Shown here one piece after another: positions 6,521 to 6,836 of a DNA stretch of 6,836 nucleotides (within the stretch, counting starts at the first letter, position 1; each line of letters starts with the position of its first letter). The notes beneath the pieces are model-generated. The model was not told where the DNA came from, ran no database searches, and was given only the letters and a program-made list of their open reading frames with translations. The DNA is from Fidelibacterota bacterium (GTDB lineage Bacteria; Fidelibacterota; Fidelibacteria; Fidelibacterales; Fidelibacteraceae). The translations under genes and the position numbers were made by a program. The stretch lies in NCBI GenBank assembly GCA_029931905.1, contig JAOZRH010000087.1, positions 1 to 6,836 on the forward strand, given 5' to 3'.

Positions 6521-6551
6521 ATAATACATTTTTTATAATAACCATTGTAAA
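6521..6551 (-). promoter_or_regulatory. Candidate promoter of the leftward gene train
   Basis: On the minus strand TTTACA (6546-6551, 5 of 6 to TTGACA) is followed after 19 bases by TATTAT (6521-6526, 5 of 6 to TATAAT). Transcription would then begin close to the ATGs at 6515/6509, giving an almost leaderless message and fitting the lack of a Shine-Dalgarno there. The spacing is longer than the usual 17 and the base composition makes chance matches likely. Bacteroidota also use a different consensus, so this is weak. Confidence 0.22.
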
Positions 6552-6605
6552 TTCTTAATAAAGTTGGTATATAAGATGCTTTTTTTATTTTGTTTTAAAA
6601 AATAA

Positions 6606-6634
6606 TTGGAATATAAATAAAAATTGTTTAAATT
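6606..6634 (+). promoter_or_regulatory. Candidate promoter of the rightward gene
   Basis: TTGGAA (6606-6611) and TAAATT (6629-6634) are separated by exactly 17 bases, each matching 4 of 6 of the sigma-70 type consensus. A start site near 6641 would give a leader of about 22 bases that includes the AAGGAG. The position is sensible, but the match is modest in such AT-rich DNA. Confidence 0.25.
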
Positions 6635-6650
6635 ACGAGAAGAGAAACAA

Positions 6651-6656
6651 AAGGAG
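6651..6656 (+). promoter_or_regulatory. Ribosome binding site of the rightward gene
   Basis: AAGGAG lies 6 bases before the ATG at 6663, the best Shine-Dalgarno in the window. It fixes the start of the partial rightward gene and argues that this reading frame is real, against the minus-strand frame that overlaps it. Confidence 0.8.
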
Positions 6657-6662
6657 AAAAAA

Positions 6663-6836
6663 ATGAAGTCAATAACATTAAAATTAGTTTTTGTTTTATT
6701 GCTTTTTGGTTCAATCGTTTGTGGACAAAGCAGTACTGATGTTAAACAGTCAAAGCAAATTAAAGTGATTGTTGCGGAGTTGGATAGGGTAGGAAAAGAG
6801 GTCGCCAAAATTAATGAACAAATTAAGGTGATAGCT
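6663..6836 (+). CDS. Exported protein of unknown function, 3' end beyond window
   Basis: This frame runs open from the ATG for 58 codons to the last base, so it is a partial gene. It begins M-K-S-I-T-L-K-L, a hydrophobic core V-F-V-L-L-L-F-G-S-I-V (9-19) and then C-G-Q, which is a signal peptide. Cleavage by signal peptidase I after V-C-G (19-21) seems more likely than lipidation at C20, because Val directly before the Cys fits the lipobox poorly. From about 28 the mature part is charged, with regularly spaced I/V/L (I33, V35, V37, L40, V43, V47, I50, I54), suggesting a helix or coiled coil. It is transcribed away from the envelope gene train and may be a periplasmic protein or the exported N-terminus of a larger envelope protein. 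The visible part is too short to assign a family. Confidence 0.8.
   Translation, partial: MKSITLKLVFVLLLFGSIVCGQSSTDVKQSKQIKVIVAELDRVGKEVAKINEQIKVIA

Larger units (their letters stand above)
6510..6662. promoter_or_regulatory. Divergent intergenic region
   Basis: This 153 bp region separates the leftward gene train from the rightward partial gene, so it should hold promoters for both directions. It is extremely AT-rich, with runs such as a seven-T tract near 6581. That makes -10-like matches easy to find by chance. No convincing operator palindrome, riboswitch or small-RNA structure was seen. If the leftward lipoprotein starts at 6545 instead of 6509, the region shrinks to 117 bp. Confidence 0.6.

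Noticed and set aside
6510..6545. Extra 12 codons at the lipoprotein start (ATG at 6545)
   Set aside because: They place additional residues before M-K-K and would give an over-long signal peptide with no ribosome binding site; the ATG at 6509 gives a standard lipoprotein signal.
6533..6808. Open minus-strand frame of 91 codons at the right end
   Set aside because: It covers the rightward gene, which has a strong AAGGAG and a signal peptide, and runs across the divergent intergenic region. Its translation is low-complexity, with no motif and no ribosome binding site.

Overview
The window is very AT-rich chromosomal DNA (roughly 25-32% G+C in the lines counted by hand). It looks like a member of the Bacteroidota or the wider FCB group. 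Three things point there: the large lipoprotein whose mature end reads C-A-S-Q-G-P-P-G-G-G-P-K-D-T-x-P-P ahead of an Ig-like domain, a DapF with the long form of the second cysteine motif, and several genes without a clear Shine-Dalgarno. The exact phylum cannot be fixed from this sequence. DapF implies a meso-diaminopimelate peptidoglycan, and the lipoproteins imply a diderm envelope.

Almost the whole window is one leftward (minus-strand) gene train, read from about 6509 down to 39: Ig-like domain lipoprotein, dapF (6 bp gap), manC (8 bp overlap), an 82-residue unknown protein (TAATG, 1 bp overlap), a 45 bp gap, a hemolysin III/PAQR-family membrane protein, a tiny lipoprotein with a heavy-metal-associated-like fold (10 bp gap), a YacP-like NYN-domain protein (ATGA, 4 bp overlap), and der (12 bp gap). 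The spacing suggests one or two transcripts. The only possible internal break is the 45 bp gap before the hemolysin III gene. To the right, a 153 bp AT-rich region separates this train from a divergent plus-strand gene, which has a good ribosome binding site and a signal peptide but is cut off by the window end after 58 codons.

Functionally, the first half of the train is envelope-centred: a surface or periplasmic lipoprotein, peptidoglycan precursor synthesis (DapF) and GDP-mannose supply (ManC). The second half mixes membrane homeostasis (PAQR family), a small lipoprotein, and two genes tied to ribosomes or RNA by family knowledge (the NYN nuclease and the Der ribosome-assembly GTPase).

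No mobile element, CRISPR array, tRNA or rRNA was seen. I see no clear new defence or mobile system here. The points most worth a second look are the HMA-like lipoprotein that has lost its CxxC metal site, the unknown 82-residue gene translationally tied to manC, a changed substrate-site residue in DapF, and a twin module in the large lipoprotein.
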